Part shown: piece after piece, positions 1-8,457 of the stretch
Numbering within the stretch: the stretch's first letter is position 1
Layout: each line of letters opens with the position of its first letter
Assembly: GCA_934631025.1 (NCBI GenBank)
Contig: CAKTXR010000008.1
Coordinates: 1-64,000, forward strand
Length of the DNA: 64,000 bases
Direction of reading: 5' to 3'
Source of the DNA: an uncultured Clostridia bacterium
GTDB lineage: Bacteria; Bacillota; Clostridia; Christensenellales; Aristaeellaceae
Notes under the pieces: generated by a model
Seen by the model: only the letters and a program-made list of their open reading frames with translations
Databases searched by the model: none
Told to the model about the DNA's origin: nothing
Made by a program: the position numbers and the translations under genes

Positions 1-690
1 GAGAGTCGAAGACTCTTTGGCGCAGTCTGGGGCGCGCAGCCCCAGCGTTCTCCCCGCGGAAAACACGGCAAAGCCAATAGGCTCACGCAAAAACACACCC
101 ACGCCGCGCCGCCGACTCCGTTCCCCGCGTCCCTTCGTCCTCCGTCGGGATCGCCGCAAAGAAACGTACAATCCCGAAGTGAACCAAACAAGCCCGATAA
201 CCGCACGACACTTGAGAACGTACTAAGGCGATCCCGACCCGCGCGGAATAGAAACGCAACCTCCCGCAAGCCGTCCTGTTTGGCGCTCATGCGGCAAACA
301 GCAGGCGTGATCGAACGCAAGACATCCCAACAGAAACGCGGAGCAGGCGTGAGACGAACGCAAGACATTCCAACAGAAATGCGGAGCAGGCGTGATCGAA
401 CGCAAGACATCCCAACAGAAGTGCAGAGCAGGCGTGATCGAACGCAAGACATTCCAACAGAAACGCGGAGCAGGCGTGATCGAACGCAAGACATTCCAAC
501 AGAAATGCGGAGCAGGCGTGATCGAACGCAAGGCATTTCAATAGAATCGTATCGTCCCGCCGCCAGCCCCCCCGCGCGTACCCACGCCTGTGCCGGCCTA
601 TATCCGGCCGAACGCAACATCTCGCCGGCGTACAATTCACTATCCTATGAAGCGGAAGAACGCATCGCCGCGTCAGCGCGCAAAATGCCC
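1..690 (-). repeat. Composite repeat, copy 1 (modules D-C-B-A, reversed)
   Basis: This is the first of about nine loci carrying the same modular repeat. Read on the minus strand the order is A (about 546-690), B (301-545), C (about 120-300) and D (1-120, cut by the window edge). Module D holds the palindrome GAGTCGAAGACTC and a CTGGGG/CCCCAG hairpin. Module C holds a 12-base inverted repeat, GTCGGGATCGCC at 144-155 and its complement at 227-238, about 70 bases apart. Module A is GC-rich, with GCCGGC-type palindromes. ORFs run through it on both strands, but no recognisable protein, ribosome site or conserved frame supports coding. Nothing else is visible between 1 and 781. Confidence 0.85.
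301..545. repeat. Tandem array of 42-43 bp units (module B), about 5.8 copies
   Basis: Contiguous units begin at 301, 343, 386, 428, 470 and 512. Each starts GCAGGCGTGATCGAACGCAA and continues with a GACATTCCAACAGAAA-type second half. One unit is 43 bases long, the others 42. Units differ at a few positions. There are no spacers, so this is a minisatellite and not a CRISPR array. Confidence 0.9.
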
Positions 691-781
691 CCGCGCGCTC
701 CGGCAGCCCCGCCGACGGACTTTTGAACGCAGAAAATCCCCGCCGCGCCTTCATTGCGAAAGCGGGCGGGGACGGTTTGCT

Positions 782-1522
782 TTATGATTCGATGTTCTGC
801 GGGACGGCTTCTTCGCGCATTTCCTCGTGCGATTCCTCGCGCGCGCTTCGATGCAGCTCCTCGGGAGAGAGCAGCGGCGCTTCGGCCGGCGGCACGGGCG
901 CGGCGAGCGGGGCGGCGGATTCCGCCTCGAGCGTGAAGCAGCTCACCTCGAAAGCGCTGCGGGTGATGTATTCGCCGTTGCTTTGCAGCTTCTGATATTC
1001 GCGCGATTGCAGGCGGCCGGTCACGCGCAGGCGGTCGCCCACATGGAAGCGCGAGGCGAACTGCGCGTTGCGCCCCCACGCGATGCACGGAATGTAATCC
1101 GACTTGCCGAAGGCGCGGTTCACCGCCAGCATCAGATCGCAGATCTCGCGGCCGAACGGCGTGGATCGGTAGACGGGCGGCTTGCACAGCGCGCCGGTCA
1201 GCTCGACGCGGTTGAGCGTGTCGTTTTCCGCGCCGCCGGTCAGGTGCTGCACGAACAGCGTCACCATCAGCCGGCCCGCGCCGTCCACAATCTTGTTGTA
1301 GGAGCGCACCTGCCCCTGCGCCAGCAGCAGCGTCTCGCCGCTCATCAGATCCTCGGTCAGCAGCTTGCCCGGCAGCGTGACCGGCAGGCGATCCACCGCG
1401 CCGGAGAGCCGCTTGACCAGCAGCGTTCCGGCGTAAAACGGCTCGTTCATGACCTCGTGGCTCAGTTCAGGCCGGCTCTCAAGGCGGCCGGCCGCAATCA
1501 TGCGGTTATTGGGATTGTCCAT
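782..1522 (-). CDS. Single-stranded DNA-binding-like protein with two OB folds
   Basis: This 246-residue protein looks like two tandem SSB-type OB folds (about residues 5-100 and 103-200). The second contains the SSB-like stretch VNRAFGKSDYIPCIAWG, and it is followed by an alanine/proline-rich then acidic tail. Clostridia often carry such a divergent SSB paralogue beside canonical ssb. The tail ends QNIES and lacks the DDDIPF-type tip that recruits partner proteins in canonical SSB, so partner interactions may differ. The start follows a GAGGAGTGA ribosome site. It stands alone between a repeat block and tRNA-Leu. Function in replication or repair is inferred from the fold only. Confidence 0.7.
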   Translation of the reverse strand: MDNPNNRMIAAGRLESRPELSHEVMNEPFYAGTLLVKRLSGAVDRLPVTLPGKLLTEDLMSGETLLLAQGQVRSYNKIVDGAGRLMVTLFVQHLTGGAENDTLNRVELTGALCKPPVYRSTPFGREICDLMLAVNRAFGKSDYIPCIAWGRNAQFASRFHVGDRLRVTGRLQSREYQKLQSNGEYITRSAFEVSCFTLEAESAAPLAAPVPPAEAPLLSPEELHRSAREESHEEMREEAVPQNIES

Positions 1523-1781
1523 CGTATCACTCCTCGTTTTTGCGAACGTCCACTATGTATATATGGACGCTGCGGCCTGACTATGCCGCGCAAAGGCAAG
1601 TTTTTCTCGCGTATCATAAAATCGTGTGTTATGGCATGGGGGAAGCGATCGTCCGTCAAGGCGTTTCCTTCGGCAAAGCGGAAAAAAACTGGTCGCCCTC
1701 AGCCCATTCAGCCTTTAGACGCGCGCCGCTCGAAAAGGTTCATTCGCCCGATATAATTTTACAAAAATTGTACGCCGCCCC

Positions 1782-1810
1782 TTGACGCGCGCGGCGATCC
1801 ATGCTATACT
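1782..1810 (+). promoter_or_regulatory. Promoter of tRNA-Leu
   Basis: TTGACG at 1782-1787 and TATACT at 1805-1810, spaced 17 bases, end 16 bases upstream of the tRNA. This fits a strong vegetative sigma-70/SigA promoter. Confidence 0.8.
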
Positions 1811-1826
1811 GACTGTATTCCATTAT

Positions 1827-1910
1827 GCCGGTGTGGTGGAATTGGCAGACGCCCGGGACTCAAAATCCCGTGTCCGCGAGGACGTGCGGGTTCGACCCCC
1901 GCCACCGGCA
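1827..1910 (+). tRNA. tRNA-Leu (anticodon CAA)
   Basis: Type II tRNA with a long variable arm. The acceptor stem GCCGGTG at 1827-1833 pairs with CACCGGC at 1903-1909, followed by discriminator A. The anticodon loop CTCAAAA gives CAA, which reads UUG. The T arm carries GGTTCGACCCC. CCA is not encoded. A promoter lies immediately upstream. Confidence 0.95.
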
Positions 1911-2263
1911 CGCGTCCGAATCCCCTGTTTCGTCCCTGCGGCGGAGCGCGGATTCGGACTTTTTGCATCCATGGACGGCACAGGCCGGGCGCTTATCGCG
2001 TGTTGAGAACGCTTTGCGCCGGAATGAGCCGTCCGAAATTATTTGAAGGCTGTGCGGCGGACGGTGTGTACGGCGAATTTTCTGAGCGCCGTCCTCCGCG
2101 CACGGGCCGCGCCAACGCGCTTCAGACAGCCGATTCGCCAGAAGGGGACACAGCGTCGAAAGATGGTATATATATGGAGGAACTGCGCCGCAAGCGGGCT
2201 GTGGCCGCGCGAAAATGCACTCGAAAGGATGTGATGAACCGACTGAAAGGAGAATGACGAATT
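1911..2263. other. Intergenic stretch without a recognised gene
   Basis: 353 bases between tRNA-Leu and the acetyltransferase remnant. Short overlapping ORFs are present but none has a credible ribosome site or family resemblance. No composite-repeat module was seen here. Confidence 0.6.
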
Positions 2264-2821
2264 ATGAACAGTATTCCCGATCCGAACGCGATCTTCCCCA
2301 ACGAATACGGAACCTCCTGCTTTATCAAGAACGTGATCACCGTGCCGAACATCAGCGTGGGCGACTATACCTGTTACGACGATCCCGTCGATCCCACCGG
2401 CTTCGAGCGCAATAACGTGCTGTTCAACTATCCCGAATGCGGCGACCGGCTGATCATCGGCTGTGCAGCGTCACGACCTACCCGTTCAGCGTGTTCGGCG
2501 GCGTCTGGAGCGAGCGCATCCCGCCGCATATGGATCAGCTGCCGCGCAAGGGCGATACGATCGTGGGCAATGACGTGTGGCTTCGGCCGCGAGAGCGTCG
2601 TCATGCCGGGCGTGAGGATCGGCGACGGCGCGATCATCGCCGCGTATTCCGTTGTGGCGAAGGACGTGCCGCCCTACACGCTCTACGGCGGCAATCCCGC
2701 GCGCTTCATCAAAAAGCGCTTCGACGACGAGCTGACCGCGCTGCTGCTGCCGCTGTTGTGCGACGGCGATCTGGAGTGCATGCGCGCGGCGCTGAAGGCG
2801 CGGCTTTCGAGCGAAACTTGA
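2264..2821 (+). pseudogene. Broken Vat/Xat-type hexapeptide acetyltransferase
   Basis: The N-terminus, with NISVGDYTCYDD, and the C-terminus, with VVMPGVRIGDGAIIA and YGGNPARFI, match the left-handed beta-helix acetyltransferases of the streptogramin/chloramphenicol (Xat) type. These transfer acetyl from acetyl-CoA to a hydroxyl. The frame 185 codons long is only apparent. Between about 2462 and 2581 the family-like sequence (SVTTYPFSVFGG, then LPRKGDTIVGNDVW) lies two bases out of frame. About 20 family residues around the usual NHRM segment are missing at 2461-2464, and one extra base at 2581 restores the frame. So an internal deletion is followed by a compensating insertion. The ribosome site AAAGGAG precedes the start. 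It is either a decaying gene or a sequencing/assembly error. Confidence 0.8.
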
Positions 2822-2867
2822 AGGCTGTGCGCGTTTCGCCATGTGCGTAAAAATTGAATAAACGCCG

Positions 2868-2895
2868 TTGACATCCTGCAAATTCGCGGTATAAT
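2868..2895 (+). promoter_or_regulatory. Promoter of the secreted TlpA-like gene
   Basis: TTGACA at 2868-2873 and TATAAT at 2890-2895, spaced 16 bases. Both hexamers are consensus, consistent with high expression. Confidence 0.85.
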
Positions 2896-2934
2896 AAAGC
2901 TGGTTATACCAATATGTGAAAGGACGATTCGATT

Positions 2935-4758
2935 ATGAAAAAAGCGTATTCGATCATCGCGCTCCTGCTCGTGCTGGTCATGGCCATGTCCGGCATGAGC
3001 GTTGCTTCTGCCGAAGCGACGGATGCGAAGGCATATGTCGTGGGCGATACGATGGACGATTTCACCATCAAGCTCACCGACGGCACCGACGTGACGCTCT
3101 CCGAGCTGCTCAAGACCCATAAGGCTGTGCTGCTCAACATCTGGGCCACCTGGTGCGGCCCCTGCCGCATGGAGTTCCCCTACATGGAGGAAGCCTACAA
3201 GCAGGTGTCCGACGATCTGGCCATCGTGGCCGTCTCCTGCGAGCCGACCGATACCGACGAGGTCATCGAGCAGTTCAAGAAGGACAACGGCCTGACTGTG
3301 CTGCCCATGGCCGCCGACACCATCGGCCTGACCGACTGGTTCGACTACACCGGCATCCCGACTTCCATCATGATCGACCGCAACGGCGTGATCTGCTGGC
3401 AGGAGTCCGGCTCGATCACCTCTGTGGATACCTTCATGCGCCTGTTCACCCCCTTCATCGCCGACGATTACAGCGAGTCTCTGGTCGGCTTTGAGATCCC
3501 GAAGGTCGCGCCCACTGTGGAAGCGCCCGCCGTCGAGGACGCCGCCAAGGCCCTGCTGGCCGAGGGCAGCGATCTGACCGTCTCCTTCGAGACCGAGGAC
3601 GAGTATGCCTGGCCCTGGGTTGTGACCGAGGACGGCCTGAAGGCCTCCAACGCCGGCACCGATGATTCCTACGCCGCCGTCTATACCACGCTGACCGCCG
3701 CCGAGGGCGACGTGCTTTCCTTCGACGCGAAGGTTTCCTGCGAGGAAGGCTATGATTACCTCGAGGTCACCGTGGACGACAAGGTCGCCAAGCGCATTGA
3801 CGGCGAGACCGACTGGGCGAACTACACCCTGGCGCTGACCGCGGGTGAGCACACCGTGTGCTTCACCTTCGTGAAGGACGAGGCCTCCTCCGAGGGCGAC
3901 GACACCGCGTGGGTCAAGAATGTCAAGCTGGCCACCGGCGACGAAGCCGCCGCGCTGATCGCTGCGATGCCCGTCTATCCGCACGCGATCGAGTCCGGTA
4001 TGACCGTCGAGGTTGATCCGGCGACGGCGCGCGAGATCGTGTTTGAATATGCCAGCGACGAGACCGCCGACATGTTTGCCTCCTACTTTGGCGACAAGTT
4101 CTATCTGGTCGCGGACGGCAGTGCCACGCTGAGCGTCGCCATCGGCGCGGACGTGAACCCCGAGTTCGCCATGCTGAGCAACAACTTTGACGGCACGCAG
4201 GCCGCGCTGAGCGACCTCGAGGTCAAGGACGACAAGTTCGTCATGACCGCCGGCGTGAGCGCGATGGACGTGGACGGCTATTCCAACAGCACCGTCGCGG
4301 TCTATAAGGACGTGACGAGCGACGATACGCCCGTGACCGCCATCACCTTCTTCGCCAGCGAGGAGAACGTCAACACCTTCCTGACCGAGATGGTGGGCGA
4401 GGACGGGCAGCCCATGGCGCTCTCCTGGAGCTATGCGGACGGAACCAAGCCCTCCACCGACGCTCTGGCCGAGGCCGGCGCGGACGTGGCCAGCCCCTAC
4501 GCCAGCTACAAGCTGACCTTTGCGGATGAGGAAGGCAATCCCGTTGAGGGCGTTATCGCCAATGTGTGCGACGACAATTCCTGCCAGCCGATGACCTCCG
4601 ACGAGAACGGCGTGGTCGAGTTCCAGGCCGTGCCCTTCGCCTATCACATTCAGGTCATCTCCGTGCCGGAAGGCTACGAGTTTGACACCAGCGCCGAGTA
4701 CTACACCGAGGAAGCGGGCGGCGAAATGTCGTTCACGCTCACCAAGGCGGCCAAGTAA
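2935..4758 (+). CDS. Secreted multidomain protein with TlpA/thioredoxin domain
   Basis: 607 residues. A signal peptide (about 1-27, ending ASAEA) exports it. Residues 35-180 form a TlpA/ResA-like redoxin domain with the WCGPC active site (Cys74, Cys77) and a later cis-proline region GIPTSIM, so thiol-disulfide exchange outside the membrane is expected. Residues about 200-335 look like a beta-sandwich; 350-500 is unassigned; 520-607 resembles a prealbumin/SpaA-like fold. The fusion is much longer than the usual 140-190 residue TlpA proteins. No lipobox or C-terminal anchor is obvious. It has its own consensus promoter and a strong terminator, so it is monocistronic. Codon use is strongly biased, as in highly expressed genes. 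The physiological partner is unknown. Confidence 0.8.
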   Translation: MKKAYSIIALLLVLVMAMSGMSVASAEATDAKAYVVGDTMDDFTIKLTDGTDVTLSELLKTHKAVLLNIWATWCGPCRMEFPYMEEAYKQVSDDLAIVAVSCEPTDTDEVIEQFKKDNGLTVLPMAADTIGLTDWFDYTGIPTSIMIDRNGVICWQESGSITSVDTFMRLFTPFIADDYSESLVGFEIPKVAPTVEAPAVEDAAKALLAEGSDLTVSFETEDEYAWPWVVTEDGLKASNAGTDDSYAAVYTTLTAAEGDVLSFDAKVSCEEGYDYLEVTVDDKVAKRIDGETDWANYTLALTAGEHTVCFTFVKDEASSEGDDTAWVKNVKLATGDEAAALIAAMPVYPHAIESGMTVEVDPATAREIVFEYASDETADMFASYFGDKFYLVADGSATLSVAIGADVNPEFAMLSNNFDGTQAALSDLEVKDDKFVMTAGVSAMDVDGYSNSTVAVYKDVTSDDTPVTAITFFASEENVNTFLTEMVGEDGQPMALSWSYADGTKPSTDALAEAGADVASPYASYKLTFADEEGNPVEGVIANVCDDNSCQPMTSDENGVVEFQAVPFAYHIQVISVPEGYEFDTSAEYYTEEAGGEMSFTLTKAAK

Positions 4759-4774
4759 GACATAAAGTCTACAG

Positions 4775-4813
4775 CGAAACCACCGGACTTGAACGTTCGG
4801 TGGTTTCGTTTAT
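4775..4813 (+). terminator. Terminator of the TlpA-like gene
   Basis: A perfect 11-base-pair stem, CGAAACCACCG at 4775-4785 with its complement at 4798-4808, is followed by TTTAT. Confidence 0.85.
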
Positions 4814-4832
4814 GTGTGGGGCTTTCTGCCTG

Positions 4833-5095
4833 AAGGCGTTTGCCCGCGCCGGCTGTGCCGGTTCCACTTGCTGCCGCGCAGTGTCACATGACTTGCCAAA
4901 CCATAAATTGGAGTTTGGCAAGTCTCCGATAGTGCGGAGTCCGGTTTCGCTTAAAGGCGTTTGCCCGCGCCGGCTGTGCCGGTTCCACTTGCTGCCGCGC
5001 AACAGAACACGACTTGCCAAACCATAAATTGGAGTTTGGCAAGTCTCCGATAGTGCGGAGTCCGGTTTCGCTTAGAAGCGGTTGCCCGCGCCGGC
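4833..5095. repeat. 121-bp tandem repeat (module F)
   Basis: Two full units begin at 4833 and 4954, and a third partial unit at 5076. Each contains GGCTGTGCCGGTTCCACTTG, then the hairpin ACTTGCCAAAC/GTTTGGCAAGT, then GATAGTGCGGAGTCCGG. A further single copy lies at 53745-53835. No coding frame is credible. Confidence 0.85.
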
Positions 5096-5965
5096 GCGGC
5101 GATGCGTTGTCGCTAATTATAGGATGGCGAATTGTGCGCCGGCGAAAGGCTGCGTTTGGCCGGATATAGGCCGGCAGGGGCGTGGGTGCGCGCGGGGGTC
5201 TGGCGGCGGGGCGATGCGGTTCTATTGGAATGTTTTGCGTTCGGTTTATGCCGGTCTTGCGTTCCTGATGCGGCGCTTTGCGTTCGATCACGCCTGTCTC
5301 TTTTCCTTCGTCAGGAAAAGAGAGACGGCTTGCGGTATCTTGCGTTTCTATTCCGCGCGGGTCGGGATCGCCGTTAGTACGTTCTCATGACTTTGTACGG
5401 TTATCGGGCTTCGTTGGTTCACTTTGGGATTGTGCGTTTCTTTATGGCGATCCCGACGGAGTACGAAGGGACGCAGAGACGCGGGGAACGGAGTCGGCGG
5501 CGCGGCCTTTGTGCGTTTTTGCGTAACCACATTGGCTTTGAAATGCTTTCCGCGGGGAGAACGCTGGGGCTGCGCGCCCCAGACTGCGCCAAAGAGTCTT
5601 CGACTCTCTGGACTCTCTTCACGCTGCGGCGGGGCTGCGTTGGTGCGTGTTCGCGGCGCTTGTGCGTCTTTGCGCAGCCGTATTGGCCTTGCCATGCTTT
5701 CCGCGGGGAGTCCGTTGGGGGCTGCGCGCCCCCAAACCTGCGCCAAAGAGTCTTCGACTCTCTGGACTCTCTTCACGCTGCGGCGGGGTTGTGTTGGTGC
5801 GTATTCGCCGCGCCGTCGCCCGGGTACACGGAGAGACCCGCCCGAGTCCAATTTATGCTCGGGCGGGTCGGGCTGTATATCGATGTTACCTATACGCGCC
5901 AACGTCCAGACTCGAGCCGCCCCCAAGCGGCGCGGAGTCGGGTTGCGTGCGCGAAGCGGTCTGGG
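5090..5965 (+). repeat. Composite repeat, copy 2 (modules A-B-C-D-D-E)
   Basis: Forward orientation: A about 5090-5215, B 5216-5290 (under two units), C 5291-5490, D 5495-5625, a second D 5640-5785, and E about 5815-5965. Module C contains a perfect hairpin built on CTCTTTTCC/GGAAAAGAG near 5288-5318 and the 12-base inverted repeat at 5361-5372 and 5456-5467. Module E contains a stem built on GACCCGCCCGAG/CTCGGGCGGGTC. The duplicated D shows that modules can be gained independently. With module F this accounts for the whole gap up to 5987. Confidence 0.85.
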
Positions 5966-5987
5966 GTGCAGGGGATCATCCCCTGCC

Positions 5988-7355
5988 TTAGGACCAGATG
6001 CGGTCGTTGGAGAATTCGGTGTTCCACTGGTCGGTGGGTTCCCACATGCCGGGGATTTTCGGGTTGATGTGCGCGCGCAGGAGGTCTTCGTTCAGGTCGT
6101 CGAAGCCGAGACCGGGCTTCTCGCTCAGGTTGATGAAGCCGTTCTCGATCAGCGGGCGGGGCAGGCCGATCGCCATGTCCTCCCACCACGGCACGTCGGC
6201 CGAGTGGCACTCCATCGCCATGACGTTGTGCAGCGCCGCCGCGACGTGCGCCGTCGCCATGCAGGCCACCGGACTGCCCGCCATGTGCAGCGCGCAGGCC
6301 ACGCCGTGCTCGTCGGCATAGGAGCAGATCTTGCGCAGCTCCAGCGCGCCGCCGCAGGTCATGATGTCCGGATGCAGCATGGACACCGCGTCCGCGTCGA
6401 TCAGCGCCTTGAAGCCCTCCTTCAGATAGATGTCCTCGCCCGTGCAGACGGGTATGCAGGTGCTCGCCTTGAGGCGCTTCCACTGCTCGGTGTACATCCA
6501 CGGGATCATGTCCTCAATCCACGCCAGATTGTACTTCTCCATCCGCCGCGCAAAGCGAATCGCATCCTCCACGCAGACGTGGCCGAAATGATCCACCGCC
6601 AGCGGCACCTCGTAGCCGATTTCGTCGCGAATCTCGGCCACATACTGCTCGAGCCGGTCAAGCCCCTTCTCCGTTACATGAATGCCCGTGAACGGATGCG
6701 CCGTCGTCACCAGCTGATAGCTGCGCTGATGACGCACCATGTCCTGCGTCACCGAGCCGCCCTGCACGTTCAGTATGTGCGGGGCGTACTTCTTCATGTC
6801 GTCCAGAAGGCCCAGCGGCGCGGTCAGCGTGCCCGGCTCGTCCATCAAAAGGCCTATGCCCAGATCCATCTTCAGGAAGGTGAAGCCGCGCTCCATGCGC
6901 TCTTTGAGCGCCCTGCCCATGTCGCGGCCGGTGTGGCGGCCCTCTACGTCCGTGTCGCAGTAGACGCGGATCTTGTCGCGGAATTTGCCGCCCAGCAGCT
7001 GATAAAGCGGCACGCCGTACGCCTTGCCCGCCAGATCCCAGAGCGCCATCTCGATCGCCGAGACGCCGCCGCCCTGTCGGGAGGGGCCGCCGAACTGCTT
7101 GATCTTGTGGAAGATCTTGTCCACGTTGCAGGGATTCTCGCCGAGGATGCGGCTCTTGAGCATCAGCGCGTAGGTCTTTGATGAGCCGTCGCGCACCTCG
7201 CCGAAGCCGCATATGCCCTGATTGGTGTAGAGCTTGAGGATGGTGTTGCGCTTGGGCGCGCCGTCAATGTCCACAAAGCGCATATCGGTGATGCGCAGCT
7301 CGCTGGGGGAGGAGCAGGTGTTGACATTCTGGGAAATCATATCGCTGGCAGTCAT
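5988..7355 (-). CDS. Mandelate racemase/enolase-superfamily sugar-acid dehydratase
   Basis: 455 residues, longer than the usual 370-420. The N-terminal capping domain precedes the C-terminal barrel. Candidate metal ligands are Asp in AVDHFGH, Glu in WIEDMIPW and Glu in CTGEDIY, with a KMDLG lysine-bearing strand and a histidine in LHMAGSP. This set matches the MR/MLE family, whose members abstract a proton alpha to a carboxylate. Here a sugar-acid dehydratase (galactonate/gluconate-like) is most likely, but substrate cannot be read from sequence. The start follows AAGGAGTG. It is divergent from an AraC regulator, next to a sialidase-fold gene, suggesting a small sugar-acid locus under that regulator. 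Confidence 0.8.
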   Translation of the reverse strand: MTASDMISQNVNTCSSPSELRITDMRFVDIDGAPKRNTILKLYTNQGICGFGEVRDGSSKTYALMLKSRILGENPCNVDKIFHKIKQFGGPSRQGGGVSAIEMALWDLAGKAYGVPLYQLLGGKFRDKIRVYCDTDVEGRHTGRDMGRALKERMERGFTFLKMDLGIGLLMDEPGTLTAPLGLLDDMKKYAPHILNVQGGSVTQDMVRHQRSYQLVTTAHPFTGIHVTEKGLDRLEQYVAEIRDEIGYEVPLAVDHFGHVCVEDAIRFARRMEKYNLAWIEDMIPWMYTEQWKRLKASTCIPVCTGEDIYLKEGFKALIDADAVSMLHPDIMTCGGALELRKICSYADEHGVACALHMAGSPVACMATAHVAAALHNVMAMECHSADVPWWEDMAIGLPRPLIENGFINLSEKPGLGFDDLNEDLLRAHINPKIPGMWEPTDQWNTEFSNDRIWS

Positions 7356-7410
7356 GGATGGTCACTCCTTCAAACATATTATTCTCGGCCGCGCCCGCAG
7401 CGGTTTGCAC

Positions 7411-7439
7411 TTGACAAAGCGGAGCCTGTGATTTATGAT
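7411..7439 (+). promoter_or_regulatory. Promoter of the AraC-family gene
   Basis: TTGACA at 7411-7416 and TATGAT at 7434-7439 with a 17-base spacer. Transcription would begin near 7446, giving a leader of about 85 bases before the chosen start at 7531. Confidence 0.75.
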
Positions 7440-7530
7440 AACTGTATTATAGCGGATGAAAGCCCCTCCGCGCGATAACGATATTACGGAATCTGCAAAC
7501 TATATTACGAAATATTGCGAGGTGACGGCC

Positions 7531-8427
7531 ATGGACGTGAAAAACGCCTATCTCCCCGAGGCGGCGCATAAGCATTTCGAGGTGCGCCTGTTCAGCCGGT
7601 GCGTCGAGCCGTTCGAGCGCCCCTTCCGAGAGCATCGCCATTTCCCGTTCGAGGCGGCGCTGATCAGGGGCGGCAGCGGCCTGTACACGACGCAGCGCGC
7701 GGTCTATCCCATGCGGGCGGGCGACGTATTCCTCTTTGCGTGCAATGAAATTCACTGCGTCACGCGCATCGATTCCGGCGCGCCGCTCCAGCTGATGAAC
7801 ATCCATATCGACCCCTCCTTCCTCTGGCCGGAGAGCGGCGCGCCTCTGTCGCCCCGCTTCCTCGCCATGCCGTTTTCGCACAGCGCGGCGTTCGAGAACC
7901 GGCTGGCCGCCGATACGCAGGCCGCGCGCGATATTGCCGCGCTCATGCTGGACGTGGAGCGCGAGTTCGACCGCCGCGACAGCGAGTACGCGCTCATGGT
8001 GCGCTCGAAGCTCACCGAGCTGTTCGTCACGCTGCTGCGCGAGACCGACTATCTGGACGAAACCGCCGCGCAGGGCAGCGCCGTGCAGCACGCCGAAACC
8101 GTGCGCGCCGCCATCGACTATATCCGCGCGCATCTCATCGAGCCGATTGCGCTCAAGGATATCGCCGCCGCCGTGCAGATGAGCCCCAACTACTTCTGCT
8201 CGGTGTTCCGGAAAACCGCGGGCGTGACCCCGTGGGACTATATCACGTCGGCGCGCGTCGATCTGGCCATGCGCTTCATGGAGCAGTGCCCCGACGAGAC
8301 GCTGCTCAATATCGCCGTACGCGCAGGCTTCAACAACACGCAGAACTTCAATAAGATGTTCGCCAAGCACACCGGCTGCACCCCCAGCGAGTACCGGCGC
8401 AGCGGCTATTCGCTCGGCGAGCTGTAA
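7531..8427 (+). CDS. AraC-family transcriptional regulator
   Basis: 298 residues. An N-terminal cupin-like sensing domain (about 10-150, with FEAALIRGGSGLY and HCVTR) is followed by two helix-turn-helix motifs typical of AraC/XylS at about 195-290 (LKDIAAAVQMSPNYFCSVFRK and LLNIAVRAGFNNTQNFNKMF). An upstream in-frame ATG at 7456 exists, but GAGGTGA lies just before 7531 and the family N-terminus fits better there. It probably binds a sugar or sugar acid and controls the divergent dehydratase and the sialidase-fold gene 30 bases downstream. Confidence 0.85.
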   Translation: MDVKNAYLPEAAHKHFEVRLFSRCVEPFERPFREHRHFPFEAALIRGGSGLYTTQRAVYPMRAGDVFLFACNEIHCVTRIDSGAPLQLMNIHIDPSFLWPESGAPLSPRFLAMPFSHSAAFENRLAADTQAARDIAALMLDVEREFDRRDSEYALMVRSKLTELFVTLLRETDYLDETAAQGSAVQHAETVRAAIDYIRAHLIEPIALKDIAAAVQMSPNYFCSVFRKTAGVTPWDYITSARVDLAMRFMEQCPDETLLNIAVRAGFNNTQNFNKMFAKHTGCTPSEYRRSGYSLGEL

Positions 8428-8457
8428 ATCATATATATTGGAAAGGATGGACGAACC

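Noticed and set aside
301..545. CRISPR array
   Set aside because: Units are contiguous, with no unique spacers, and no cas genes are present.
287..754. ORFs of 100-160 codons through the repeat at the left edge, on both strands
   Set aside because: They consist of repeat-encoded words, have no ribosome site, and the module period varies between 42 and 43 bases among loci, so no frame is maintained.
1540..1785. Small ORFs between the SSB-like gene and tRNA-Leu
   Set aside because: No ribosome site, no recognisable product, and the interval includes the tRNA promoter.
2683..4647. 654-codon minus-strand ORF opposite the TlpA-like gene
   Set aside because: It is a mirror of a highly codon-biased gene; composition is His/Gly/Val rich, with no family match or ribosome site. 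Similar long antisense ORFs elsewhere (for example 7447-9603, 21739-23868, 55242-58358) were rejected for the same reason.
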